Origin: an uncultured Agathobacter sp.
GTDB lineage: Bacteria > Bacillota > Clostridia > Lachnospirales > Lachnospiraceae
Reading direction: 5' to 3'
NCBI GenBank assembly: GCA_934365945.1
Contig: CAKRNE010000002.1
Coordinates: forward strand, 323,467 to 387,466
DNA length: 64,000 nt
In this document: one piece after another, positions 16,553 through 24,605 of the stretch
Layout: each line of letters opens with the position of its first letter
Position numbering within the stretch: the stretch's first letter is position 1
The notes under the pieces: model-generated
The model's input: the letters and a program-made list of their open reading frames with translations, nothing else
Database searches by the model: none
What the model was told of the DNA's origin: nothing
Position numbers and translations under genes: made by a program

Positions 16553-16869
16553 AATATTACCAATTTTTCATCACTATCTAATACATTCGAAGTATTTTCA
16601 CCAACAATATATTCCATTTTTGAATATTGTTTTTCTGTTATTCGCAAAACCTGTACTAAGCCCTCCCCAGGTTTGTTTTTTCTTATATTTTCCTGAACAA
16701 TATCAGCAATTCCAGAATTTTGAACCAGTTTACAATATACTGATTCTTGTAGCATAAAAAAACCTGCTTTTAATAGATATTTTCTAAACTCTCTATACTC
16801 CTTTCTTTGTTTTTCGGTAAATACAGGTAGGTCAAACAATACCATAATTCTCATATATCTATAACTCAT
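16549..16869 (-). CDS. cas2: CRISPR-associated endoribonuclease-fold Cas2
   Basis: A 106-residue Cas2 with ferredoxin fold, which bridges two Cas1 dimers in the integration complex. The type II-A N-terminal signature MSYRYMRIMVLFDLP contains the conserved aspartate after the first strand; FRKYLLKAGFFMLQESVYCK and LRITEKQYSKMEYIVGE follow. The start at 16869 is kept, although it overlaps cas1 by 11 bases, because MSYRYMR is conserved in streptococcal Cas2. Gene order and overlaps show one transcript with cas9, cas1 and csn2. Confidence 0.95.
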   Translation of the reverse strand: MSYRYMRIMVLFDLPVFTEKQRKEYREFRKYLLKAGFFMLQESVYCKLVQNSGIADIVQENIRKNKPGEGLVQVLRITEKQYSKMEYIVGENTSNVLDSDEKLVIL

Positions 16870-17731
16870 TTTGGTAGAACTTAATCAATGAAATATCACT
16901 ATCATTTAATGCATCAAAGATACTACGACAATATATTTTCATTGCATTGTTCACACTCTCCTTTCTTCCCGCAATAATTACTTCTTTTTGTAATAATTTC
17001 AATAGCTCTATTTTTTCATCATGCTCAAATTTATCCGGAGTTATTGCTCTTACAATATCATCAACAATGGGTCTGAAAGGTTCCATTAAATCTGAAGCGA
17101 GATTAAACTGATTAAAAATATTATCATGAAACAATCCTAATTGAGTAATATATCCATTCAAAGCTGTTTCTCTTGCACAACACGAAAGTAGCAAACTATA
17201 TCCATAATTTAATGCCGCATTAATACTGTTTTCAGATGTCCTTGTAAAATCTAGTCCAAATAATGCATTAAAATATACTTTTGCTGCATGTCCCTCACGA
17301 TTAGTTGCATCTCCAAACTCAATTTGGGAAATATATTCATAGAGCATTTGTGATTCTGATTTATTCCATTTATCTAGGTTTTCAGCTTGCTTACGAATTT
17401 TTTCAGCTACAATTTCTGTCCATACAGATGTTTTTATATCGTCCGACCACGCAATTTGCTTTCTTACCTTCATACTTGTATCGTGGCTTCCATAATATGG
17501 AATAAGTTCGGATGATGGATTTCTTTTTTCATCACAAAATATTACTTTTATTTTTTTCTTCGTCAATTCACAAAGTAACGCAGAAGTAAGAGAAACAGAT
17601 GTTGTTTCAATTATCAAAATAGAAATTTCACTAATATGTATTTTAACAACATCTTGATTCCTTACTATTAAGTATCCCATCTGATAGTCTAACTTAGCAC
17701 TACTTGATATGACGACTGTACGCCAACTCAT
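16859..17731 (-). CDS. cas1: CRISPR integrase Cas1
   Basis: A 290-residue type II Cas1, the metal-dependent integrase that inserts new spacers at the leader end. The beta domain starts MSWRTVVISSSAKLDY; the helical domain contains the three metal ligands in their motifs: Glu in NREGHAAKVYF, His in LGLFHDN and Asp in ASDLMEPFRP. Length and motifs match the streptococcal II-A branch. It overlaps the cas9 stop by four bases. All catalytic positions are intact, so adaptation is expected to be functional. Confidence 0.97.
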   Translation of the reverse strand: MSWRTVVISSSAKLDYQMGYLIVRNQDVVKIHISEISILIIETTSVSLTSALLCELTKKKIKVIFCDEKRNPSSELIPYYGSHDTSMKVRKQIAWSDDIKTSVWTEIVAEKIRKQAENLDKWNKSESQMLYEYISQIEFGDATNREGHAAKVYFNALFGLDFTRTSENSINAALNYGYSLLLSCCARETALNGYITQLGLFHDNIFNQFNLASDLMEPFRPIVDDIVRAITPDKFEHDEKIELLKLLQKEVIIAGRKESVNNAMKIYCRSIFDALNDSDISLIKFYQNEL

Positions 17732-20700
17732 ACTGTACGGAGATTGATTTTATTCTCATACAGCCCTGTTACAGATTGATTGATTAAATAAATATCATCA
17801 TCTCCTATTTTTTTATTTATCAACATTTTACCACAATTAGGCGATTCTCCTATTAGCCTCAAATCACATTCACTTCCTAATATTTTTGATAAGTTTAATA
17901 ACTGATACAATATTGAACATTGCTGTTCAATATTACTTTCTTTAAAAACAGGGAATGCCTTTTTCAATTTTTCCAAAATTGAGTTTGGTCTATTGGCAAA
18001 AATACTGTTTTCATATTTTTTTATAAATTCATCATAAAAAAGTTCATTTTTGTCTTTTGTAATTATATCATCTATAATCTTTTTCTCTTGATATTTTTCA
18101 ATTTTTGAACTATATTTAATCCATTCTTTACGAAAACATATATTCACTGCATTTCGAACTATCAATCGATTACCTGTCTTTCCTGTAATATAAAAGAAAT
18201 ATCCATTTTGTTTTAGCAATGATCCTATTCTAATTTTTCTTACTCTTATATTGAAATTAACCAGCCCTAACTCATTTTTACAATATTTATCTAATTCTTC
18301 ATGATTACTATTAATTTTATCTGCTAGATATAGCGGTACAGATTCAATTGTCCTAATACGTTTTTTCTTCTCATCATGTTCAACAACAAAATAATAAGCT
18401 ACTGTTATACTTGTAAAACCACCATATTTTGTTACATCTTTTATTTTTAAATCACTTGTTTTATATGGTAAATATCCAATTTGTTTAGCTTCTTTAGCAC
18501 TATGCCTTTCTTCTTTAGATATTTTTCCTCTTCCTTCAAAACAATATCTTGTCATAAGTGGTGTATTCTTACTCAGAACTTTTTTTACAGTTGCTATTGT
18601 TCCAACATCTCCATTTTTCTTTTGAGCAATCCATGCCACTTCGCCTTTACGTTTAACATCCCAATCAAACATTTTAGACAAATTATAATTATTATTAATC
18701 TTATCTTTGTCATAATCATTTTTTATAAAGTTAAGTGGATCTTGTGTGAATTTAACATAATAAACGTTTCCTACAACAATATTGAGATAAGCGTCATGTG
18801 CATGATGAAACTCATTAACCAATCGACTTTTAGGTATATCTCTACTTTGTCTAAATTCTGAAACGTTAGAGGCCTTAGCATAAACTATCTTACTTTCCGG
18901 CAACAGCTGTTGTAAAATATTAGCTATTCCTTTAGTTCCTTGACTTGTTTCTACAAGTTGTCTTGCAATAAAGCCAGCTTTTTGCTCATCGGTAAACGAA
19001 TTTCTTCCTGTAAGACGATTATACTTTTCTTCATTTATGAATCCTAATTTTTTTAATTCTGACCACATTTCCTTTTGAGAAGAATAAATTTGCTCTTCCA
19101 ACGGATAAATATCACTTTTATGTGCATTTTTATCTTTACATACCAATACTAAATTATTATCAATATTATCATCCTTAACAAAATGTCTTGGATATATATG
19201 ATCTATGTCATATAAATTACTATTAAACAAATCACTAAGTTCGATATGTTTTCCAGTATACATGCATTTACCTTTTTGAGTAAGATAAAGATACATTTTT
19301 TTACTTCTTATTCTTCCAGTATCATCAGCATCTGCAATAACATTCATCCAATCTGTATCTTCATCTTTTACTGATTTATACAAGGCTTCAAATTTCTTTT
19401 TTCTGTTTATTGTTCTTTTAGCAATTTCATCATGCTTACGAGTCATTTCAATAAATATTCGTGTAGGTTCACATCCTAAAACACCAACAAGTTCTTTTAC
19501 AACAAGTATTGTCTGCCATACCATTCTTTTTACTGGAGCCGAAAAATAATAATTTTCTAAATCGTCTACTTCAATATTATAAATTGTTTTCATTAAATCA
19601 GTCTGATACTCGACAATTTTCTCCTTAAAATCAAATAAGTCACTATTAATTAGCTCCATCATATTTAAATTATTTTCCCATAGTGCCTTAATAATACTCA
19701 TTGATTCGTTGGTTTCTTTATTTACCCCAGATAATTCCAAAAAATCTTTTGAGAGATTTCCCCAATCTTTAAATTTAAGACCTAGAATCTTCTTTATCTG
19801 ATCTTGTGATAGTTTATCTCCGTATTTCTCACATAATCTTTCTCTTAAAAACTTTTTTGACTCACCGTAGACCGTACACCAAAATACTATATCTTCTATC
19901 ATTATCTTTGTACTGTCATAAATTATGTCATCACCAAATATATTTTTAAATATTTTATATGTGCTAAGAGTATTATTTATTTCTATATCAATACCTGATA
20001 CTTGGTTTTCACTTGCGATTAATCCTCTAGAATATAAATATTTACAAAGTTGTTTTTTTGTAACTTTCTTTCCTTTTAAGAATAAATCATTATAGATGTC
20101 CTGTTTTAGTTCAACTGAAATCCTATATCCATCAATTTTAATATTATTTATATCATTTAAAACACAAAAACTTTGATATTCGAGGGATGCCCTTGGCAGT
20201 ACTGGTTTTCCACTTATATAAGTACAACGTCTAATCATTCGTGATATAAAAGCTTCTGAAGTGGCCTTCATATCTATTTTTTCTTCAATATTCCAAGGTA
20301 AAACCTGTCCAGCCTCTTTTCTTATCACCCATCCATTTCCACCATTTTTTTGACTATTTTCTGTTGTTGGTCCTACATAATAAGGAATTTGGAATGTAAA
20401 CAATTTTAATATTCTCTCTGAAACAGTTTGATTCTTTTCATCCTTTTCCTTCAAAAAAGGAAGATAATTTTCTGCATTTGAAAGAATTTTTTTCATTTCT
20501 TTTTCATGTATTTGGTTTGGAATTATTCCATTTGATGCCGTCAATTGTTTTGGTAAAAATGTCTCATTATCAATAGATGTTAATATTCTTTGTACATCTG
20601 CATCTTCCTGTGGAACTGCCTTTAAAATCTTCTTTATTTCCTTATATAAATCCTCAATTGATCTTTTATTTCCTACTCTTCTTTGCTTTGAATTTGAATT

Positions 20701-21789
20701 GAATGATCCTACATATGAAGCATAAGAACCATCTTCATCACTATTAAAAATTTTTTCATAGCATTCTTTGTTACAGTACTTTTTTATTACTCTTTTAAGA
20801 CAACATAAATCTTCTTTGTGTTTTTTATATGATGCAACTCTCGCCTCTGATAGATAAGAATACCCTTTCATAATTTCAGAAAGAGAACCAATATCATATA
20901 AACGTTTCATTGATAAAATAATTTGAAAGTAGTCTTCACCTAGAATTGATGCTATATCATCAGCTTTTTCTTCAAAAGAAGCATCTGATAAACAAATATC
21001 TAGTTTTTGTCCATCCTCTAACTGTACATCTGAAAATATTGTAATTGCATTAAACTTTAATCCACATAAACCACGAATCATCTCCTTATATGGTTTATTT
21101 TTCGAATCAATTTCCAAAAGTTCAACAATTTTCTCAAATTTTTTAGTTCTGCTTTCATCTCTATCCGATAAAATATTTTCAAGTTCAGTAATATTTACAT
21201 CTGTTTTCAAATAGTATTCTGTGTATTCAGACAACAAATTAGCCAATTCAAGATAGGCTTCATCTATTTTCATTTCACTGTCATCATCTATTAAACTATC
21301 ATTAAGGAAGTGACCTCTATGTTTAAACATATTAAGTAATGCAAGATAAACAAGTCTTATATCATGTTCATTTGGGTTAAAAATCAATTCATTTCTTAAA
21401 TGAAAAATAGTAGGATATTGTTTAAAATAGTCAGCATCCGTATAATTAATATCATTAAAAATATTATATGTATATTTTACTTCATCATCTTTATCTTCCA
21501 AATGATATTTACTATTATCTAATCTTTGAAAAAAATAAGGATCTTTCTTACATATTTCATCATGAAAATAATATTTTAACAAACCGATTAGAACCGTCTT
21601 ACGTTGTCTTGCTCTCCTACTTACTCTGTGAGTACGCCTTTCTGCTGCAGTTGATGCTTCATTAAACTCTCTTATTCCCCATAAATCTTTACCTTTTACC
21701 TTTAAAATATTGTACTGAATATCTGTAACAGCCCAACCAACCGAATTAGTTCCCATATCAAGCCCTAAGTAATATTTAAAAACTGCCAT
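17728..21789 (-). CDS. cas9: CRISPR effector nuclease Cas9 (type II-A)
   Basis: A 1353-residue RNA-guided DNA endonuclease of streptococcal II-A size. RuvC-I has D11 in LGLDMGTNS; the arginine-rich bridge helix is about 50-75 (RRTHRVSRRARQRK); RuvC-II has E781 in IFIEMTR; the HNH site has H864 in YDIDHIYPRHF; RuvC-III has H996 and D999 in HHAHDAYLN. All catalytic residues are present, so both strands should be cut. The C-terminal wedge and PAM-interacting region (about 1100-1353) diverges from SpyCas9, so the PAM cannot be read from sequence. GGGAGG precedes the ATG. It begins the cas9-cas1-cas2-csn2 operon, with the tracrRNA divergent upstream. The base composition is more AT-rich than the flanks, suggesting transfer. 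Confidence 0.98.
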   Translation of the reverse strand: MAVFKYYLGLDMGTNSVGWAVTDIQYNILKVKGKDLWGIREFNEASTAAERRTHRVSRRARQRKTVLIGLLKYYFHDEICKKDPYFFQRLDNSKYHLEDKDDEVKYTYNIFNDINYTDADYFKQYPTIFHLRNELIFNPNEHDIRLVYLALLNMFKHRGHFLNDSLIDDDSEMKIDEAYLELANLLSEYTEYYLKTDVNITELENILSDRDESRTKKFEKIVELLEIDSKNKPYKEMIRGLCGLKFNAITIFSDVQLEDGQKLDICLSDASFEEKADDIASILGEDYFQIILSMKRLYDIGSLSEIMKGYSYLSEARVASYKKHKEDLCCLKRVIKKYCNKECYEKIFNSDEDGSYASYVGSFNSNSKQRRVGNKRSIEDLYKEIKKILKAVPQEDADVQRILTSIDNETFLPKQLTASNGIIPNQIHEKEMKKILSNAENYLPFLKEKDEKNQTVSERILKLFTFQIPYYVGPTTENSQKNGGNGWVIRKEAGQVLPWNIEEKIDMKATSEAFISRMIRRCTYISGKPVLPRASLEYQSFCVLNDINNIKIDGYRISVELKQDIYNDLFLKGKKVTKKQLCKYLYSRGLIASENQVSGIDIEINNTLSTYKIFKNIFGDDIIYDSTKIMIEDIVFWCTVYGESKKFLRERLCEKYGDKLSQDQIKKILGLKFKDWGNLSKDFLELSGVNKETNESMSIIKALWENNLNMMELINSDLFDFKEKIVEYQTDLMKTIYNIEVDDLENYYFSAPVKRMVWQTILVVKELVGVLGCEPTRIFIEMTRKHDEIAKRTINRKKKFEALYKSVKDEDTDWMNVIADADDTGRIRSKKMYLYLTQKGKCMYTGKHIELSDLFNSNLYDIDHIYPRHFVKDDNIDNNLVLVCKDKNAHKSDIYPLEEQIYSSQKEMWSELKKLGFINEEKYNRLTGRNSFTDEQKAGFIARQLVETSQGTKGIANILQQLLPESKIVYAKASNVSEFRQSRDIPKSRLVNEFHHAHDAYLNIVVGNVYYVKFTQDPLNFIKNDYDKDKINNNYNLSKMFDWDVKRKGEVAWIAQKKNGDVGTIATVKKVLSKNTPLMTRYCFEGRGKISKEERHSAKEAKQIGYLPYKTSDLKIKDVTKYGGFTSITVAYYFVVEHDEKKKRIRTIESVPLYLADKINSNHEELDKYCKNELGLVNFNIRVRKIRIGSLLKQNGYFFYITGKTGNRLIVRNAVNICFRKEWIKYSSKIEKYQEKKIIDDIITKDKNELFYDEFIKKYENSIFANRPNSILEKLKKAFPVFKESNIEQQCSILYQLLNLSKILGSECDLRLIGESPNCGKMLINKKIGDDDIYLINQSVTGLYENKINLRTV

Positions 21790-21813
21790 ACAAAATCCTC
21801 CCTTAAATTTTAG

Positions 21814-21841
21814 TTGACTAAAATAATATACGTGTTATAAT
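21814..21841 (+). promoter_or_regulatory. tracrRNA promoter
   Basis: TTGACT (21814-21819), 16 bases, TATAAT (21836-21841), pointing away from cas9. The predicted start, near 21848, falls exactly at the first base of the anti-repeat. Confidence 0.85.
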
Positions 21842-21847
21842 TAAATA

Positions 21848-21940
21848 GATTTAACAAAGCGAGTGCAAATAAGGTTTATCCGGCATCGTCATTTGACTCT
21901 GCGTGGTGCAGAATAAAAAAAGGTCTTTGGCCTTTTTTTA
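21848..21940 (+). ncRNA. tracrRNA
   Basis: GATTTAACAAAGC (21848-21860) is perfectly complementary to the transcribed CRISPR repeat, followed by a bulge and CAAAT that re-pairs with the repeat's first bases. AATAAGGTTTATCCGG then matches the nexus region of streptococcal tracrRNA (AATAAGGCTAGTCCG). Hairpins GTCA-TT-TGAC and CTGC-GTGGT-GCAG follow, and AAAAAAAGGTC-TTT-GGCCTTTTTTT (21915-21939) is the terminator. The RNA is needed for crRNA maturation by RNase III and for Cas9 loading. It is divergent from cas9, as in Streptococcus pyogenes. Only a short form starting in the anti-repeat is predicted. Confidence 0.93.
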
Positions 21941-22190
21941 TTGCCTCAATATAATAAATACTCAGCTTTATATCTAGTAATATAATCCTATAATAACACA
22001 TATTGTTCATGTTGTGTATTTTTTTATAGTTTTTAATTTTATATAACATATTTCGTCTTAAATAAAATAGCTTGTTTTCTTATCTTCTTACTTTCTTGTG
22101 ATGACTCTAGCTTAGCACATTACGAGTCCCAAAGTCTGCCCTCGCAACACGAATTTTTGTTCGAAACTTTGTTTTTTCACAGATTTATAG
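21941..22190. other. AT-rich gap between tracrRNA and ttcA
   Basis: No reading frame with a ribosome-binding site and no recognisable RNA were seen here. It marks the right-hand edge of the CRISPR-Cas locus, after which base composition returns to that of the core genome. Confidence 0.5.
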
Positions 22191-22196
22191 TATAAT
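22191..22196 (+). promoter_or_regulatory. -10 box placed for a leaderless ttcA message
   Basis: A perfect TATAAT ends seven bases before the ttcA ATG (22204), so transcription should start at or next to the start codon. No Shine-Dalgarno sequence precedes the ATG. The -35 region is weak (TTTGTT at 22168-22173). Confidence 0.55.
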
Positions 22197-22203
22197 ATCT
22201 ACC

Positions 22204-22944
22204 ATGAAATTACAAAAATTATACAGCAAGGTCCGTCAGGCTCTTGACGACTACAATATGATAACTGAAAATGACAAAATCGCCATCGGTGTCTCAGGCG
22301 GAAAGGATTCTCTCACGCTACTCTATGCTCTTTCCGGCATCAGAAGCTTTTATCCTGTGCCCTTTGAGCTTGTAGCGATTGCGGTTGATTTGGGATATGA
22401 AGATTTTGATTTGTCACCGGTGAAGGCACTGTGTGATGAGCTCTCGGTGGAGTTTTATGTGGTGAAAACTGATATCGGAAGAATATCTCTTGAGAAATCC
22501 AAGAATCAGGCAAGTCCCTGCTCATGGTGTGCAAAGCTTAGAAAGGGAGCTTTGAATGATTTTGCGCTGTCTGTCGGCTGCAACAAAATCGCATATGCAC
22601 ACCATATGGACGATATTATAGAGACTATGTTTCTTTCCCTGCTATATGAGGGACAGTTTTATTCTTTCGCGCCTGTTACACAGCTGGACGGCAGTGGGCT
22701 TACCATCATCCGTCCGCTTATGTATGTCGGCGAGTCTGATGTGAGGGGCTTTAAGAATAAATACAATCTGCCGGTGTGCAAGAATCCATGCCCTTACGAC
22801 GGCCACACGCGGCGCGAATATGTAAAGCAGCTTGTCAGACAGCTCAATCTGGAAAATCCGGGTGTCAAAAAAAGGCTTTTTTCTGCTATTCAAAACGGCA
22901 ATATTGATGATTGGGTGAAATGCACCGGAAAATCAGGGATGTAA
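22204..22944 (+). CDS. ttcA: TtcA-family tRNA 2-thiolation enzyme
   Basis: A 246-residue ATP-pyrophosphatase of the TtcA/TilS superfamily. TtcA-type proteins activate the base with ATP and insert sulfur, classically at C32 of tRNA. The PP-loop SGGKDS is at about residue 30; the Cys pair of PCSWCAKLRKGAL and a third cysteine in NPCPYDGHTRREYVK can bind an iron-sulfur cluster; HHMDDIIET is the usual ligand motif. Family alignment in memory begins at MKLQ..., so the start is correct even though no ribosome-binding site is present. It is monocistronic, convergent with spoIVA. The exact tRNA substrate in this group is uncertain. Confidence 0.88.
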   Translation: MKLQKLYSKVRQALDDYNMITENDKIAIGVSGGKDSLTLLYALSGIRSFYPVPFELVAIAVDLGYEDFDLSPVKALCDELSVEFYVVKTDIGRISLEKSKNQASPCSWCAKLRKGALNDFALSVGCNKIAYAHHMDDIIETMFLSLLYEGQFYSFAPVTQLDGSGLTIIRPLMYVGESDVRGFKNKYNLPVCKNPCPYDGHTRREYVKQLVRQLNLENPGVKKRLFSAIQNGNIDDWVKCTGKSGM

Positions 22945-22951
22945 ATAGGTT

Positions 22952-22980
22952 AAAAACATCTGCCAATAGGCAGATGTTTC
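22952..22980 (-). terminator. Terminator of spoIVA
   Basis: AAACATCTGCC (22954-22964) pairs with GGCAGATGTTT (22969-22979), four-base loop. On the - strand TTTTTA follows the stem. It lies 26 bases after the spoIVA stop and between convergent genes. Confidence 0.8.
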
Positions 22981-23005
22981 AGACTGTAGACATTCAAATG
23001 CTGCA

Positions 23006-24493
23006 TTAGATTATTATACAAATCATTCCACCATTTGAGTCATTGACAATTTTCTGCATTGTCTCCTGCAGCTTCATCTGACATTCATCATCCATCTGGA
23101 GTATTTTATTGCGTATTCCGTCCTCCATCAGATCTCCGATTGATTTTCCGAATATGCTTGTGCCCCAGACTCCTTCACCGCTCTGTTCTCCATCCTTTAT
23201 GTAGCTTATAAGGTCCTCTGCCTGCTCCCTGCTTCCGACTATCGGTGCAATTTCTGTCTCAATATTGGCTCTTATCATATGGATTGATGGGGAAATGGCT
23301 TTCATTTTTACTCCGTATTTACTGCCGTGTGCTATGAGCACCGGGTCTTCCATTGTGATATCTGAAAGCTCAGGCATTACTACTCCGTAGCCTTTTTGCT
23401 GAACACTGGTGAATGCATCTTTAATTTTATCATATGCATTCCGCTCGCGTGTCAGCTCAATGATCATGGAAATCAGCTCCTTTTCATCCTTTATCTCTAC
23501 ATTGCAAAGCGCTGAAATGTTTTCGTAATAGTATTTTTCATCAATCTCCAGCTTTAGCTTTACGGTTCCGTCGTCAAGCCTGAGCTTCACCAGAGAAACA
23601 TTTTTCAAAATGTCATCCTCCGGCTTTGGCATCATGTTGTTCATATCTGCAACGTCTTTAATTTTTGTTATGCGAAGCAGAAAATTCTTTGCATATGTAA
23701 TAACAGATTGCTTGACACTGTTGTCGGATGGCAGCATTTGAACCCATTTGGGAATCTCATAATCCACTCTCGTCACGGCAAATTCATACAGGAGCTTTTC
23801 CATAATTGCAGATATCTGTTCATTTTGAAGCTGCTCGCAGTTGATTGCAAGCACCGATGTGTTATATTCCCTGCTTAGTTTTGTCTGAAGATTTTTTGTT
23901 TCTTTACTATAGGGCTTTGTTGTATTTATTATGATGACAAAGGGCTTTCCTGATGCTGTAAGGTATGAAACCGTATCTCTTTCAGCATTTTCATAGCTTT
24001 CTCTTTTTATATCGCCGATACTGCCGTCTGTTGTTACGAGTACTGCTACTGTGGAATGCTCCTCGATTACTTTTTTGGTTCCCACAACGGCAGCCTCCTC
24101 AAAAGGTATATCCTCGTCAAACCACGGCGTTTTTACCATCCGGTCACTTTCTCCCTCATAGTAACCAACCGCGTCGCCAACTGTAAAGCCCACGCAGTCC
24201 ACAAGACGCACCTTTACCTTTGAACCATCGTCAAGAGCTATCGTAACTGCATCCTGAGGTATAAACTTGGGTTCGGTTGTCATAATCGTTTTTCCCTGTC
24301 CTGATTGCGGCAGTTCATCAACTGCACGTTTTTTTGAGTATTCATTGTCCATGTTTGGAATGACACAAAGCTCCATAAAGTGCTTTATGAACGTGGATTT
24401 TCCTGTTCTGACCGGTCCAACCACACCTATGTATATTTCACCGTTTGTACGGCACTTTATATCTTTATATAAATCAAAATCCATGCTGCCCAT
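23006..24493 (-). CDS. spoIVA: Stage IV sporulation protein A
   Basis: A 495-residue SpoIVA, the ATPase that polymerises on the forespore surface and anchors the coat basement layer. The N-terminal TRAFAC-type P-loop is GPVRTGKST (about residues 26-34), followed by TTEPKFIPQDAV and LVDCVGFTVGDAVGY; the C-terminal region ends with a hydrophobic tail (MICIII) that anchors it to the spore membrane. Length is normal. AAAGGGG precedes the ATG. It is a sporulation signature gene, so the lineage is, or recently was, a spore-former. Expression would be under SigE; no clear SigE site was checked. Confidence 0.95.
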   Translation of the reverse strand: MGSMDFDLYKDIKCRTNGEIYIGVVGPVRTGKSTFIKHFMELCVIPNMDNEYSKKRAVDELPQSGQGKTIMTTEPKFIPQDAVTIALDDGSKVKVRLVDCVGFTVGDAVGYYEGESDRMVKTPWFDEDIPFEEAAVVGTKKVIEEHSTVAVLVTTDGSIGDIKRESYENAERDTVSYLTASGKPFVIIINTTKPYSKETKNLQTKLSREYNTSVLAINCEQLQNEQISAIMEKLLYEFAVTRVDYEIPKWVQMLPSDNSVKQSVITYAKNFLLRITKIKDVADMNNMMPKPEDDILKNVSLVKLRLDDGTVKLKLEIDEKYYYENISALCNVEIKDEKELISMIIELTRERNAYDKIKDAFTSVQQKGYGVVMPELSDITMEDPVLIAHGSKYGVKMKAISPSIHMIRANIETEIAPIVGSREQAEDLISYIKDGEQSGEGVWGTSIFGKSIGDLMEDGIRNKILQMDDECQMKLQETMQKIVNDSNGGMICIII

Positions 24494-24552
24494 AAAATGA
24501 CCCCTTTCTGTACTATGCTATAGTATATTGCTTTGTCAGGGGATTTATGCAA

Positions 24553-24580
24553 AAAAAGAACGCCGGCTGGCGTTCTTTTT
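24553..24580 (-). terminator. Terminator of malQ
   Basis: A 12-bp stem (AAAAAGAACGCC with GGCGTTCTTTTT) and 4-base loop, 26 bases past the malQ stop. The flanking A- and T-runs make it usable on the - strand after malQ. Confidence 0.85.
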
Positions 24581-24605
24581 AATTATTATTAGTTATTATT
24601 TGTTT

